NCBI GenBank assembly: GCA_020850355.1 | Contig: JADZEX010000068.1 | Coordinates: 1 to 64,000, forward strand | Length of the DNA stretch: 64,000 nucleotides | Origin: Fimbriimonadaceae bacterium | GTDB lineage: Bacteria > Armatimonadota > UBA10988 | Direction: 5' to 3' | Shown: positions 7,616 through 17,100 of the stretch, one piece after another | Layout of the letters: each line of letters opens with the position of its first letter | Position numbering within the stretch: position 1 is the first letter of the stretch | Program-made: the position numbers and the translations under genes | Notes under the pieces: model-generated | What the model was told of the DNA's origin: nothing | Seen by the model: the letters and a program-made list of their open reading frames with translations, nothing else | Databases searched by the model: none

Positions 7616-10600
7616 TCACGGGGTGCTGTCGACTGCATTGAAGTCGGGCAGAAAGGCCCCGTAGAAGACGTTGCTGCCGGACGCGCCCGGCACCGGGCCG
7701 GTGGCGGTCTGCCGGTAGAGCGTGCGGGTCGAGACCCAGGACAGCCAGAAGCGGGTCGACATGATCGGGGCCACCGTGGCGCCGTCCTTGTAGCCGACGT
7801 AGAAGTGCTCCGCCGCGACCGCCGGCTGGGACTCGTTGCTGGCGCCGTCCAGCGGCACCAGCCGCTCCGGTCCGAGTCCCGGCACCACGGCAGCTTCCTC
7901 GATCGGATTGGTGCTCCCGGCAACGCCGCTGTCGTACCATAGCCGCACCCGGCGACCGAGGTCGCTGAAGCCGAAGTGGACCATCGCCGCGGCGTTCCAG
8001 CCGGCGTAGGCCCCCGGCGAGCCACTGCTGCTGGTGCTGCCGGCGATGTTGGCCAGCGTGAAGCCCTGCGCCGTGGCGCCGGTGGTGTAGCTGGAGTAGG
8101 GCCCCGTCCCGCGCAGCGTCGCGCCGGCCGCGTTGGTGAAGCTCCAGGCCCCCAGGGCGGCATCGGCGGCGTTTGCTGCCGCGCCGTTGAAGGCGTTGTC
8201 GCCCCGGGTGTCGTCGTCGTTGACGACCGCCCGCAGGGACGCCACCGGCGCCCGCTGCAACGGCACGGCGAGGCTGAAGGTGCGGTACCAGAGCTGGCCC
8301 TTGCCGCCCTCGACGGTGCGCTTCCAGACCAGGCACATCCGCTCCCACCAGTCGAAGGCGGCGGTCGGCTCCCGGTCGACGGCCGCGTCGGTGGTGATCC
8401 GCCAGGCGGCCGGCCGGTAGGTCGCGTAGACGTAGACCGGCACGGTCGAGCCGCGGCGATAGAGCGGTCGCGGGAAGGTGACTCGGCCGAGTCCCGGGTG
8501 GACCCGCACGATGTCGATCCCGAGGGCTCGCAAGAGCGCCCCGCCGCCGACGTTGCGCAGCGGCAGCACCCATTCGCCCTCGCCGGCGTCGTAGCGCGCA
8601 CTCTCCAGGTCGAAGTCGACTCGCGCCGCCTGGGTCGCCGCCTGGGTCGCCGTGAGCGGCCCGCGGGCGAGTTCGGCCGCGGTCGGCACCGCGCCGGCCT
8701 GTGGCGCCCGCCAGACCCGCAGCACCAGCAACGGGTCGAGGTCGGCGTTGACCGTCCCGCCGCCCAGCGCCGCCAGGCGGTCCTCGTCGAACAGCGGTCG
8801 CGCACTGTCGGCAAAGCCCCGGTGCGCGGCGCGGTCGAGCCGCCAGCCGCCGGCGCCGTCGGGCTCGCTGATCCGGAACTGCTCGGCGGGCATCACCCAG
8901 TCCAGCCCGCTGGCGGCATAGGTGGTGTGATTGGCGTTGCTGGTCAGCAGCTCGTTGGTGTTGCGCGGGAAGGGCACCCGCCCACCCGGCAGCGACCGCA
9001 CGTAGAAGGCCGGCCCGCCGGTCGTCGGATGCGCCGCCAGCGTGCTCAGCCGGTAGCCGTCATCGCCCATCGGCGAGTAGCGCAGTTGCCCGGCCGGCGT
9101 GTTCAGCGGCGCGGCCCCGGCGGCTTCCAACGGCAGGTAGCGCGACCAGTAGACGTCCTGGTTCTGCCACAGCGGCGACCACGCGCTGTAGAGCACGTTG
9201 ATGGCTTCCAGGCCACCGGCCAGGGTGTTCACGGCGTTCCGCCGCGACGGCAGCAGGAACGGCTCCATCACATTGCTGAGCCCGTCGGGCGTGCGCAGCG
9301 CGTAGTTCACGAAGCGGTTCGGCAACTGCGCGATGGCGTCGGTGTACCCGCCCGCCGCGCCGACGCTGTCGGGCATCGTGATGGCGTTGAACCCGAGGCG
9401 GCTGCTGCCGCCCTCGCCCGACTGCCAGCCGACCCACAGCACCTTGGTGCCGGTGGTGTCATCGACAAAGGCGCGCGGGACCTGTTTGTTGACCAGCGCG
9501 GCGCCGCTGCCGTCGTCAGGAATCTGCAGCGTCGCGGTGCTGCCGATGCCATTCGTGACGTCACCGCGGCGGAACTGCAGGAAGCTGGCCCGGCGGCCGT
9601 TGACTTCCTGCTCGCTGTGCCACAGCAACACGAACTGCCGAGCCCCGCTGCCGCTGTCGGGCACGGCGCAGATGTTGGGATACAGATTCCGCTGCGCTCC
9701 CTCGTTGGCCGACAGCAGGGTCTCGCCGGGCGGCATGAACAAGAAGGCGCGGTAGTTGGTCTGCAGCGTGTTCCCGAACTGCGGCCGACCGCCGTCCTTG
9801 AAGAAGACGCCCCAGTTGTTGCCGGCGGTGGTCCCGCCCATCGCCCGCAGGCTGGACCAGCCGAACCAGATCTGGTCGCCGGCGTTCGGCGCGGCCGGCG
9901 GGCTGCTCGGGGTGAACTCCGCCGGGTCCTGCACCACCACCACGGTCGGCGTGGCGTGCGGCGCGTCGGGGTTGCTGAACAGCGGGTTGAAGTTGGGCAC
10001 CGGCTGATAGGTCCCAGGATGCCCCGCGCGGTTCGGATCGTAGGGCGACAGATCCCCCGCCAGGCGGTCGCTGCGGCGGTTGATCTCGTTGTCCCAGAAG
10101 TCCTCGATCCGCCACAGCGGGCTCTCCGAGACGGTCAGCTTCATGGTCACGGAGCCGCCCAGCGCGGTCTCTTCGGCCGAGTTCGGCTGGTTGTCGTTGT
10201 CGGTCCCAATCGCGGGGGTGTCGCCGCCCGGCAGGCCCAGATCGTCGACGAAGGCCCGCAACCGCCCGGTGTAGCTGCCGAGCGGCTGCCCGACCGGAAT
10301 CCGGCGGTCGTCAAGCAGGTTGCCGGTGGTGTCGAGGCGGCCCAGCCGCAGGTAGACGTCCCCCGCCCGGCGCCCCTCGGGCGCCCCGACCGCAGGCGCG
10401 GCGATGCTGCCGATGCCGGTCCCATCGTAACTCTCGGTGGTGCCGTCCTGGCTCATCACGGCGTAGTCCTGCGCGAACCAGGCCGGGACTGGCTGCATCT
10501 GCGCCAGCCGCGCCGCCGAGGCGCGGTCGTCGGCCTGGACCGGCGTGAGGCCCATTTCGAGGAACAGCTTGACCGCCCGCAGCGGCACGTTGCCTTCGTT

Positions 10601-13600
10601 GATCAGCGTCACCGGCACCCATTGCGAGATGCTGCCGTGGATCACGCGGCCGAAGTCGACCAGCTTCTCGACGATCCGCAACCGCCGCTCGTAGGCCACC
10701 GAGAACTCGAAGTCGAAACCGCTGTAGGGCTCCAGGGCGACATGCTGCGGCGCGCCGGTCTGCAGCCGCGCCTGCCGCAGGCCGGTGACGGTCTGCGGTG
10801 AGACCCAGCCGGTGTCCTCCTCGTACCAGGCCACGAACTGGCTGGTCGCCGGCTGCGCCTCCTCGCCGGCGACCGGGGTCCCGGCGGCCCGGTAGGCGAG
10901 CTGGTACAGATTGGAGTCGCGCCGGCGGCCCTGCAGGCTGCTGGCGGGGTACTGCGCATCGACGTCGTCGTCGGCGTCGTAGAGCCCCCGCGCCGGGGCG
11001 CTGTCGTCGACATACACCGCGGCGCTGCCGCGGTAGCGGTCCCAGCCGCTGGCGTCGGCCGGATCCGGCGAGCGGACCTGGCTGACGGTGCTGTAGCTGG
11101 CCGGCGCGCCGCCGGTGTCGACGCGCAACTGGCGTTCGATGGCGTCGTTGCTGGGCGGCTGGAAGGCCGGCACGTTGATCTGCAGCGCAGTCTGCGTGAA
11201 CGGCGTGCCGGTCTCGATCAGACGGTCCGGAATCGGATCCACACTGACCGCTGCGGCGGGGACCGGTTGGGGCGTGATCCCCGGATCCCGCGGCAGCCCG
11301 CCGGTGGTCGGGTAGTAGCGCGGCCCGGTCCCGACGGCGGCCCGGACGTCACCACTGCAGAGCATCTTCAGTTCGTACAGCGCCAGGTCGGCCCCGCTGG
11401 TGTTGCGGGCCCGCAGCCCCAGGATCCCGGCCGCGTCGTCGCCCTGCAACTGCACCGAGGCCGAGTTCGGGGTGTCGATCTGCAGCGTCGAGCCGCTCAG
11501 CGCGGTCCAGGCGAGCCGCGCCGCGGCACCGCTGCCGGTCAGGGCCAGCTTCTCGATGGTCCAGCCGCCGGAGCTGAAGGCGTACAGCTCCAGCCGGTCG
11601 ACGCGACTGGGCTGGTCGAAGGCCTTCCCCACGCTGTAGCCGGCGACGACGTTGTAGGGGCTGGTGCCGGCGGCGATGTTGCCGTCGAAGCAGGTCGCCA
11701 CGTCGGCTTGCGCCGGGCTGTCGGCCGGGCGCACCCCGCGGGTGGCATGATTCGCCGCGACGCCGCCGCTGACCAGGGACTGTCCCAGGTCGTAGCAGTA
11801 GAGCAGCACGCTGGCCCGCGTCTGGGCCGCCGCCGCGCGGACCGCCGCCTCGTCGATGTCATAGGCCAGGTAGCGCGGGATGTCGCCGTCGGTGGTGCCC
11901 GGCGACTGGTCATGACTGAGGTCGCCGACCCCCCGCAACGGGTACCCGCCGCCCGCGACGTAGCCGCTGGCCGCGTCGGTGATGTTGGCTGCCGCGGTCC
12001 AGGCATGCACGCTCCCGCCGGGCTGCCAGTCGAGCACGCTGCGCAGCCAGACCGGGTGGCTCTCACTGCGGGCCCCCGGTCGCACCGGGTAGAAGTAGTC
12101 CTGCCCCGGTCCAGCAGCCGGGTTGGCCTCGTCGGCGGTCAGGATGTCGGCCCGGTAGCCGAGCAGGAAGTTCGCCCGTTCCCATTCTCGCAAGGCCGGC
12201 GTGATGAGGCTGACGGTCCGCAACTGCGGGTAGTAGCGCCCACTACCCGGGTCGTAGGCCGCCAGGGTCTGCAGGTCGGTGACCCCCGCGGTCTTGTCGG
12301 CGCGCTGCTCCTCGGGCACCGCCCGCACCGGGGCGACCACGAAACGGCAGATGATCGGGCCGCCCTGATAGTCCCGCGGCGAGGTGTAATCCCGGTCGAT
12401 CAGCCGCGGGCTGTAGGGCCAGCCACTGTAGCGGCGGATCCGCCAGCGCGGCGCCTTGCCCGCGGTCGGGTGGACCTCGGTGTCGTCGACCACCTCCTCG
12501 GTGCGGGTCAGCGAGAGCGGGTCGCGGACGTACTGCCGGCTGCCGCCCCCCTGGTTGTCGACGTCGGCGGTCTGGTAGGTCAGGTGGTCGTGTCCCAGCG
12601 TGAAGGGCCCGCCCGCGCCGGTCAGGTCGGTCAGGTCGGTGTCGCTGGGATCGCCGTTGCTCCAGCGGCGATTCGGCTCCTCGGCCCGCACGCAGGTCTC
12701 GTATTCGAACTGCAGCTCGACCAGGCCGATCCCCGGCGTCAGCACCTGGCCGTCGCCGTTGAGCTGGATCGTCAGGTCCATCGGAGTGGCCAGCAACTGG
12801 AAGTCGGCCCCCGGCAACGGCGCCGCGGCGGAGTCGCCGAGCAGCAGGTTCGGGTCCATCCCGGTGGCCAGCGGAGCGCGCGACGGACCGCTGGTGTTGA
12901 TGCCCTGCACCCACCAGTTGTTGTTGCTCTCGCTGAGCGCGCTTTCGAGCACCGGCCCGTCGTCGGGCGTGCCGACGATGCTGTCCGGCCCGCGGTCGTC
13001 GAGGGCGTGGATCAGGAACTCCAGCGGCCGGTTGGCGGCACTCAGCGCGCGGTCGCCGTCGGCCAGCGGGTCCTGTGTGAAGCTGCTGTGCTCCCCCGGC
13101 TGCTGGTCGGTGGCGTGCCCCGCCCCGGGGTCGGCCAGGGCGCTGGGCAGGCGGTCGTTGGTGGTCACGTCCGGCCCGGCGGCGTCGGCGTCGAGCTGGC
13201 GGTTCTCCCAGAACGAGGCTGCGTCGAAGAACGCCGCCTGGTCAGCCCCGCTGCGCAGCGCGTCGTAGTCGGCCTGCGTCGGGCGCTTGCCGGCGGCGTC
13301 GTAGACACTGCCCACCTCGCAGCGCGTGACGTAGTCCAAGGGGTCCTGGAGCAGCCGCGGGATCGGCAGCAGGCCGAAGTCCTGGTCGGCCTGGGTACGG
13401 CAGTCGGCCGGGTCGCCGGTGATGTAGATCTCGCGGATCCACTCGTCCCACTGCCGCCAGCGGAACTTCATGTTGCCCCAGAAGTTGGCCACTTCCTGGT
13501 CGGTGAAGTTGGCCACCGCGGCCGGCTGCTGGGCATTGGTCGGGGAGTCTGGGGCGATCTCCCCGACGGCTTCGCCGTAGAACAGCGACGGCGCTGGCGG

Positions 13601-14170
13601 GGCGCCCTTGCCGCGGGGCAGGTGGACCAGCACCCGCCAGCGACCGGTCGCGACGGCATCCTCGCTGTGGCGGTAGCCATCGTCCGGGTCCCCGGGCAGC
13701 AGGCCCATCCGCATCATGTGGTTGACGACCTTCTGACAGGCCCCGCGGGTCGGCAGCTTGAAGATCCGGAGGTGCAGCAGGACCTGGTCGTCGGCGGTGC
13801 CGTACTGGCCGTCGGTCCCGGGATGCACCGTGATCGGCTGCTGCGGGAAGCGTTCCTCGGCCGTCATCATGCGGCTCAGCACGGTGTAGCTGAGACCGGC
13901 CGCGTTGAGCCCCGAGGGCGGGTTGGTCAACCCGCTGGCCGGCTCGCCCTGCATCGGGCCGGCGATGAAGGACTCATACCCCAGTTCGCGGACCGCGCGC
14001 GCGCTGAGGCTGACGGTCCCGACGTTGTACGGCGCGTTGGCCGTCGCGTCGGGCAGCGCCCGGTAGGTGCTCAAGATGGCCGGCGTCTCGAGCGCGTTCG
14101 GCGGTACGTCGGCCGCCAGCGGCAACGCCGCGGCCAGTAGCGCCAGGGCCCAGTGCATTCGCTTGATCAT
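7616..14170 (-). CDS. Giant secreted protein 2 of the minor-pilin operon, unknown function
   Basis: A 2,184-residue exported protein. ATG at 14170 begins a clean signal peptide (MIKRMHWALALLAAALPLAAD); the frame extends upstream to 14356 but only through non-conserved Arg/Pro-rich sequence overlapping the previous gene. No family was recognised over most of its length. A segment near residue 1170 (VDFGRVIHGSISQWVPVTL, then INEGNVPL) looks like an ASH/choice-of-anchor-D type Ig strand pair, and a stretch near residue 840-960 is weakly discoidin-like. It is rich in Thr, Asp, Gly and Trp, typical of large surface proteins. It is the last gene after the pilins, 25 nt downstream of another giant secreted protein, so it is probably exported or displayed with the pilus. 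That role is inference. Confidence 0.85.
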   Translation of the reverse strand: MIKRMHWALALLAAALPLAADVPPNALETPAILSTYRALPDATANAPYNVGTVSLSARAVRELGYESFIAGPMQGEPASGLTNPPSGLNAAGLSYTVLSRMMTAEERFPQQPITVHPGTDGQYGTADDQVLLHLRIFKLPTRGACQKVVNHMMRMGLLPGDPDDGYRHSEDAVATGRWRVLVHLPRGKGAPPAPSLFYGEAVGEIAPDSPTNAQQPAAVANFTDQEVANFWGNMKFRWRQWDEWIREIYITGDPADCRTQADQDFGLLPIPRLLQDPLDYVTRCEVGSVYDAAGKRPTQADYDALRSGADQAAFFDAASFWENRQLDADAAGPDVTTNDRLPSALADPGAGHATDQQPGEHSSFTQDPLADGDRALSAANRPLEFLIHALDDRGPDSIVGTPDDGPVLESALSESNNNWWVQGINTSGPSRAPLATGMDPNLLLGDSAAAPLPGADFQLLATPMDLTIQLNGDGQVLTPGIGLVELQFEYETCVRAEEPNRRWSNGDPSDTDLTDLTGAGGPFTLGHDHLTYQTADVDNQGGGSRQYVRDPLSLTRTEEVVDDTEVHPTAGKAPRWRIRRYSGWPYSPRLIDRDYTSPRDYQGGPIICRFVVAPVRAVPEEQRADKTAGVTDLQTLAAYDPGSGRYYPQLRTVSLITPALREWERANFLLGYRADILTADEANPAAGPGQDYFYPVRPGARSESHPVWLRSVLDWQPGGSVHAWTAAANITDAASGYVAGGGYPLRGVGDLSHDQSPGTTDGDIPRYLAYDIDEAAVRAAAAQTRASVLLYCYDLGQSLVSGGVAANHATRGVRPADSPAQADVATCFDGNIAAGTSPYNVVAGYSVGKAFDQPSRVDRLELYAFSSGGWTIEKLALTGSGAAARLAWTALSGSTLQIDTPNSASVQLQGDDAAGILGLRARNTSGADLALYELKMLCSGDVRAAVGTGPRYYPTTGGLPRDPGITPQPVPAAAVSVDPIPDRLIETGTPFTQTALQINVPAFQPPSNDAIERQLRVDTGGAPASYSTVSQVRSPDPADASGWDRYRGSAAVYVDDSAPARGLYDADDDVDAQYPASSLQGRRRDSNLYQLAYRAAGTPVAGEEAQPATSQFVAWYEEDTGWVSPQTVTGLRQARLQTGAPQHVALEPYSGFDFEFSVAYERRLRIVEKLVDFGRVIHGSISQWVPVTLINEGNVPLRAVKLFLEMGLTPVQADDRASAARLAQMQPVPAWFAQDYAVMSQDGTTESYDGTGIGSIAAPAVGAPEGRRAGDVYLRLGRLDTTGNLLDDRRIPVGQPLGSYTGRLRAFVDDLGLPGGDTPAIGTDNDNQPNSAEETALGGSVTMKLTVSESPLWRIEDFWDNEINRRSDRLAGDLSPYDPNRAGHPGTYQPVPNFNPLFSNPDAPHATPTVVVVQDPAEFTPSSPPAAPNAGDQIWFGWSSLRAMGGTTAGNNWGVFFKDGGRPQFGNTLQTNYRAFLFMPPGETLLSANEGAQRNLYPNICAVPDSGSGARQFVLLWHSEQEVNGRRASFLQFRRGDVTNGIGSTATLQIPDDGSGAALVNKQVPRAFVDDTTGTKVLWVGWQSGEGGSSRLGFNAITMPDSVGAAGGYTDAIAQLPNRFVNYALRTPDGLSNVMEPFLLPSRRNAVNTLAGGLEAINVLYSAWSPLWQNQDVYWSRYLPLEAAGAAPLNTPAGQLRYSPMGDDGYRLSTLAAHPTTGGPAFYVRSLPGGRVPFPRNTNELLTSNANHTTYAASGLDWVMPAEQFRISEPDGAGGWRLDRAAHRGFADSARPLFDEDRLAALGGGTVNADLDPLLVLRVWRAPQAGAVPTAAELARGPLTATQAATQAARVDFDLESARYDAGEGEWVLPLRNVGGGALLRALGIDIVRVHPGLGRVTFPRPLYRRGSTVPVYVYATYRPAAWRITTDAAVDREPTAAFDWWERMCLVWKRTVEGGKGQLWYRTFSLAVPLQRAPVASLRAVVNDDDTRGDNAFNGAAANAADAALGAWSFTNAAGATLRGTGPYSSYTTGATAQGFTLANIAGSTSSSGSPGAYAGWNAAAMVHFGFSDLGRRVRLWYDSGVAGSTNPIEEAAVVPGLGPERLVPLDGASNESQPAVAAEHFYVGYKDGATVAPIMSTRFWLSWVSTRTLYRQTATGPVPGASGSNVFYGAFLPDFNAVDSTP

Positions 14171-14195
14171 GGCTACGCTCCCCAGGTCCGGCCTA

Positions 14196-17100
14196 CTATT
14201 GGTGGACGAAGACGGGCGACGAAGCAGGATAGCTGCCCGTCTCGGGCCGCCGTCGGGTGGCGGCCTGACCAGCCGGATAGGTGCTGGTGGTGCTGAGGTC
14301 CGGCAAGACATACTCGACCCGCCGGTTGGTCGGATCGTTCGGATCGAAGCGGACAATCAGGATTTCCGAGGCCGAGCCGGTCTGATTGACGCTGTTCGGC
14401 GCGCCGTTGACGATGGCCAGCAGATTCTGGTTCGGCAGCTTGCTGACCGCGACCGGGTTCCAGGCTTTGCGGCCGTTGGCGTACCACTGCTGGTAGCGCG
14501 TCGCGTAGGCGATCCCGCGGCGCTGATAGTAGCTGTCGTTGGCGGCGTTGTCGTAGACCATGTCGCGGTAGTCGTTGCGGCCGAAGGTCCACAGCGCGGT
14601 CAGCCCGCCGGCGGTGCGCTGGCTGATCTGCACTTCGCTCTCGCCACTCGACCCGGCCGCGGCGGCGATCACCGCCAGGCAGGGCGTCTCACCGACGCGG
14701 AAGCGCCGGAAGAAGCGCAGGCCGCGGAAGGTCTGCCCGCCGGACCAGTTGTCGGCGAGGTTGGCGAGGTTGGTCTGCACGCCGTCGATCACCCCGTTGT
14801 TGTCGTCGTCGAAGTCGCCGTCGTTGTCCGGGTCGGGATCGATCAGCAGCAACTGGTCGGTGCCCTCGGCGCGCACCACGAGGTACCAGTCGCGGGGATC
14901 GTTGGCGGCGTCGTAGAGGCCGTCGAAGTCGGTGCTGGTCGGGTCCCAGACCTGTAGTTGGGCGTACGGCAGTTGCAGCCACTGGCCGCTGACCGGGCTG
15001 AAGACGCTCGGCGCGGTCAGCTCCCACGGTGCGCCGAACCCGGTCTGGGTGCGGCTCAGCGGCTCGTAGTAGGTGTACGTCCCGGACTGCACGTTGCCGT
15101 TGTCGTAGAACCGCGGCCCGGCGGGATAGGTGACCGCCATGACGATCCGCTTGTGGCCGGTGTCGGCGATGATGGTGGCGTCCTTGGTGACGACATCCTG
15201 CGGGTCGCCGACCGCGCCGTCGCCGTCGACGTCGTACAGCGAGAGCGGGTGGACGACCTGGTTGAAGCGCAGCCGCGCGGCGTCCTGCGGGCGGTTCAAC
15301 CCCAGGTCCCGCAACCCGAGGTAGCGCAAGACCCCGTCGGGGTAGCCCGTGCGGCTGTCCCAGGGCCACAGCACCAGGCCGGCCTTGTCCGTTTCGACGA
15401 CCCGGTTGTTGCCGGTATCGACCAGCAGCACCCGCTCGCCCGGCAGGTTGTAGGCCTTCGACGGGCGGCTCAGCCCGACCGTCGTGAGGTCGGTCGGCTG
15501 CGGGCTGTTGGTGATCAGGTCGGCCTGCCGCAGCGCGCCGATCTTCTCCTTGGTGCCGGTGTACTGCGTGATCACCCGCCCCTCGTAGTCCATCTTGGCG
15601 ACTCGCTGGCCTTCGGTGACCAGCAGCTCGCTGGCGCCGAGGGCGAACAGCGGAGCGATCAGGCTGTTGTTGTCGGCGCCACTGCCGGTGCCGTCGCCCT
15701 GGACCCCGCAGGCGATGAAGGCGGCGCCGTCCAGCACCAGCGGAATCCCGCGGACGAAACTGGCGGCCACCCCGGCGTTGAAGTTGGTCCAGCCGGGCAC
15801 GCTGTCGGGCCGCAGGTACTGCATGTTGACGACATGGTCGTCGGCGCCGTAGCTGAAGGCGTAGACCCCACCGTTCATTGGCGATGCGTTGCGGGTGCCG
15901 CCGTACAGTTGGTGGCGCCAGTCTACCGAAGCATCGGCGTCTCGAAGATCCAACGGGATCGCGAGCGCCCGTTGTGTGCCCAGTTCGGTACCGGCCAGGA
16001 AGACCGTCGCGCCCGCCACCACCGGCGAGAACCCGAAGGCCGGCGCCGGGCGGTGGAAGCGGTGGTTCTCGCTGTGCGAGATCCCGTCGACGGTGTTGTA
16101 GGTGACGGTCACATCCACATATTCGGCGTCTGGCCAAGCCCGCAAGAACAGCAGTGGGCGATCGGCGTCGAGGGTGTAGTCGGTCCCCAGCGCCAGCGCG
16201 GTGGTCGACCCGCGCAGCGTCACGGCGACGCTGGCCGGCACGATCCAGCGGCGGGCGTCCAAAAGCACAGTACCGTAGAGCGCCATCCACTTCAGCGGCG
16301 CCGGCACGTAGACCTCGGCGACCGGGTCGTTGGCGGCCAGGTAGGCGCCGTCGCCGTCGTTGTCCTGGACCAGCCAGAGGCGCCGCCCGTAGAGCGGCAG
16401 GCGCAACGCCTCGGGGTAGGGCTGCGCCGCCGCGGCGTCGGAGACCGGCTGCGCCAGCCGGGTCAGGTGCGCCTCGGGACCGTCGAGCTGCAACTGCCCG
16501 GCGGCGTGGTCGACGCTGTACTGCCGCCCATCCACGACGTAGGCCCGCAGGTTGGCGGTGGTCAGACCGCTGACCGCGGCGAGGCTGTTGTTCGGCGCCG
16601 CGAAGGCGGCCGGGTCGCGGGTCAGCAGGTAGGACCGCCGCTGGCTGTTGAGGCTCCCGGCCGAGAGCGTCAGCGGCGTTGTCAGCAACGGGTTCGGGTC
16701 GACGGCGAAGACCGCCCCGTAGGCCCGGTCGCGGGTCGTTGCGCCATGCACCGCGGCGGCCGCCACGACGGCGGTGCCGAGCTTCACCGGCGCGCCACAG
16801 AAGCTCGCCACGGTGCGCGCGACCGGGTTCGGCGGCAGGCTGTTGAGCGCATTGAGGCTGCCCGGCAGGACCACCGCCGGGTCGAACACCCAGCGCACGC
16901 CCTGGAAGTCGTTGGAGTTCGGCTCGGTCGGGTCCTGGCTGTCGGAGCCGGCCCGGAAGAAGGTCACGGTGCCACTGGCGCGCACCTCGTAGGGGCTGCC
17001 GACGGCGCCGGCGGCTGGCACCCCGCCCTCATAGTCGGCGGCCGGCTGGCTGAGACCGCGCCACAGCGCGGTGGAGGTCGCCACGACGGTGTCGGGATCC

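Noticed and set aside
7976-14140. Two plus-strand open frames of over 900 codons each
   Set aside because: Antisense to giant secreted protein 2, with low-complexity Arg/Val/Gly translation typical of GC-rich shadows.
14171-14356. N-terminal extension of giant secreted protein 2 upstream of 14170
   Set aside because: Ser/Arg/Pro-rich, overlaps the preceding gene and would hide the clear signal peptide starting at 14170.
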